A stretch of DNA of 5,387 nucleotides, from the NCBI GenBank assembly GCA_900545925.1, contig URAZ01000073.1:1-5387 (forward strand). Direction: 5' to 3'. Under the pieces are notes generated by a model, which worked only from the letters and a program-made list of their open reading frames with translations, was not told the origin of the DNA and did not search any database. A program made the position numbers and the translations under genes. Source of the DNA: an uncultured Eubacteriales bacterium (lineage in GTDB: Bacteria; Bacillota; Clostridia; Oscillospirales; Oscillospiraceae). Positions within the stretch are counted from its first letter, which is position 1, and the number at the start of each line of letters is the position of its first letter. Shown piece by piece: positions 4,834-5,387 of the stretch.

Positions 4834-5387
4834 TTATATCCCTCCAAACTGCATTTCCTGTTTTTCTGCCTGCTCTGGTCGCTGATACTGCTTGAGGCTC
4901 TCTTTCGCCCAATCCGGCAGATATTCGTCTTTCAGAACGCCAATAAAATCATTCCGGTTCCAGCGCGTCTGCTCTCCATCACCGAGGCAGGTGCAAAGAA
5001 TGGAGCGGCCGCGTGCAGTCGGGCTGCACCCAAAGCCGCTTTGTGCCAGAGCTGATTCTCCGGTGACCAGTATTCCTCTTTCAAGGTATTTGGTGAGATG
5101 ACGAGCACCTTGCCGGTGTAGTCCAGTTCGCTCGAATCCGGTTCGCACTGCTTCTGATCAAACATTCCGAGATCCATGACGAGCTTTCTGTAGTGTGAAA
5201 TGAAACCGTCCAGAATGGCGGAATGACTTCTGGCGGCAAAGCAGTAATTATGCATTTCATCCTCCGGAATGTAATGGCTTTCCGCCCAAGCTCGGTTGTC
5301 CGGACGGAAGCGTCCATCGCCGCGCCGCTCCTGCACGGTGTTCGCTAAAACGTGTTCCACGCGCTTGTAGCCGTAAAGCTCGACGAT
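4834..5387 (-). pseudogene. DUF3849-type element protein, 3' part, interrupted by a one-base frameshift
   Basis: The gene enters from the right edge. The first frame reads IVELYGYKRVEHVLANTVQ, then DGRFRPDNRAWAE, the characteristic end of DUF3849 ('R-V-x-x-V-L-A-N-T-V-Q...D-G-R-F...N-x-x-W-A'). It continues through YIPEDEMHNYCFAARSH and DYTGKVLVISPNTLKEEYWS to ENQLWHK (codon ending 5040). There the sense jumps to the -1 frame, which continues GFGCSPTARGRSILCTCLGD, then RWNRNDFIGVLKDEYLPDWA, and stops at 4834. Both halves match the same family, so one base is missing near 5037-5040 relative to an intact gene. Uncorrected, the first frame ends at 4932 after a missense tail (LGAARLHAAAPFF). The protein is widespread in clostridial conjugative elements and of unknown function. 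No slippery heptamer is visible, so a mutation or sequencing/assembly error is likelier than programmed frameshifting. Confidence 0.85.

Noticed and set aside
5031..5045. Programmed -1 frameshifting in the DUF3849-type gene
   Set aside because: The codons CAC AAA GCG do not form an X-XXY-YYZ slippery heptamer, and I saw no clear upstream Shine-Dalgarno stimulator or strong downstream stem. A mutation or sequence error is simpler.
1..5387. CRISPR array, tRNA, rRNA, insertion sequence or attachment site
   Set aside because: No regularly spaced repeats, cloverleaf, rRNA-like stretches, transposase motifs or long terminal repeats were seen on either strand.

Overview
The window looks like part of an integrative/conjugative element (or related prophage-like element) of a gut Clostridia bacterium, probably Oscillospiraceae/Ruminococcaceae-like. 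The basis is family content (DUF3849-type, DUF4314-type, ArdA, D12-class adenine methylase, small Cro/C1 repressor), consensus AGGAGG ribosome binding sites, tightly overlapping small genes and a base composition somewhat above 50% G+C. The taxon is inference; no rRNA, tRNA, integrase, relaxase or attachment site is visible.

Layout, right to left. Almost everything reads on the minus strand. Block 1 (5387 to 2927) holds the 3' part of a DUF3849-type gene broken by a one-base frameshift, then a 242-aa DUF4314-domain protein whose start lies one base after the previous stop, then a 397-aa protein that reads as two ArdA-like domains in tandem and starts at a TTG overlapping the previous gene by 17 bases. 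A convergent plus-strand gene (2673-2897) encodes a 74-aa XRE/Cro-C1 repressor. A hairpin-plus-T-run terminator separates it from the ArdA-like gene.

A 150-base divergent control region (about 2518-2672) carries palindromes, candidate promoters and a possible 15-codon leader ORF. To its left, block 2 starts with a 65-aa acidic protein followed by a strong minus-strand terminator. Next comes an overlapping cassette: 106-aa winged-helix protein, 335-aa D12-class DNA adenine methylase, two paralogous small cysteine-containing proteins (143 and 130 aa), and the first 35 codons of a protein with a DarT/ADP-ribosyltransferase-like HxT...NLxxIL start.

Taken together the window resembles an anti-host-defence module. 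ArdA-like proteins mimic DNA and block type I restriction, an orphan Dam-like enzyme can mask sites on the element, and a small repressor sits where it could switch the divergent block. The parts without known functions are the duplicated cysteine-containing pair, the 65-aa protein and the left-edge gene. The terminator with no visible promoter behind it, and the leader ORF, suggest post-initiation control of block 2. There is no gene-free stretch longer than about 155 bases.
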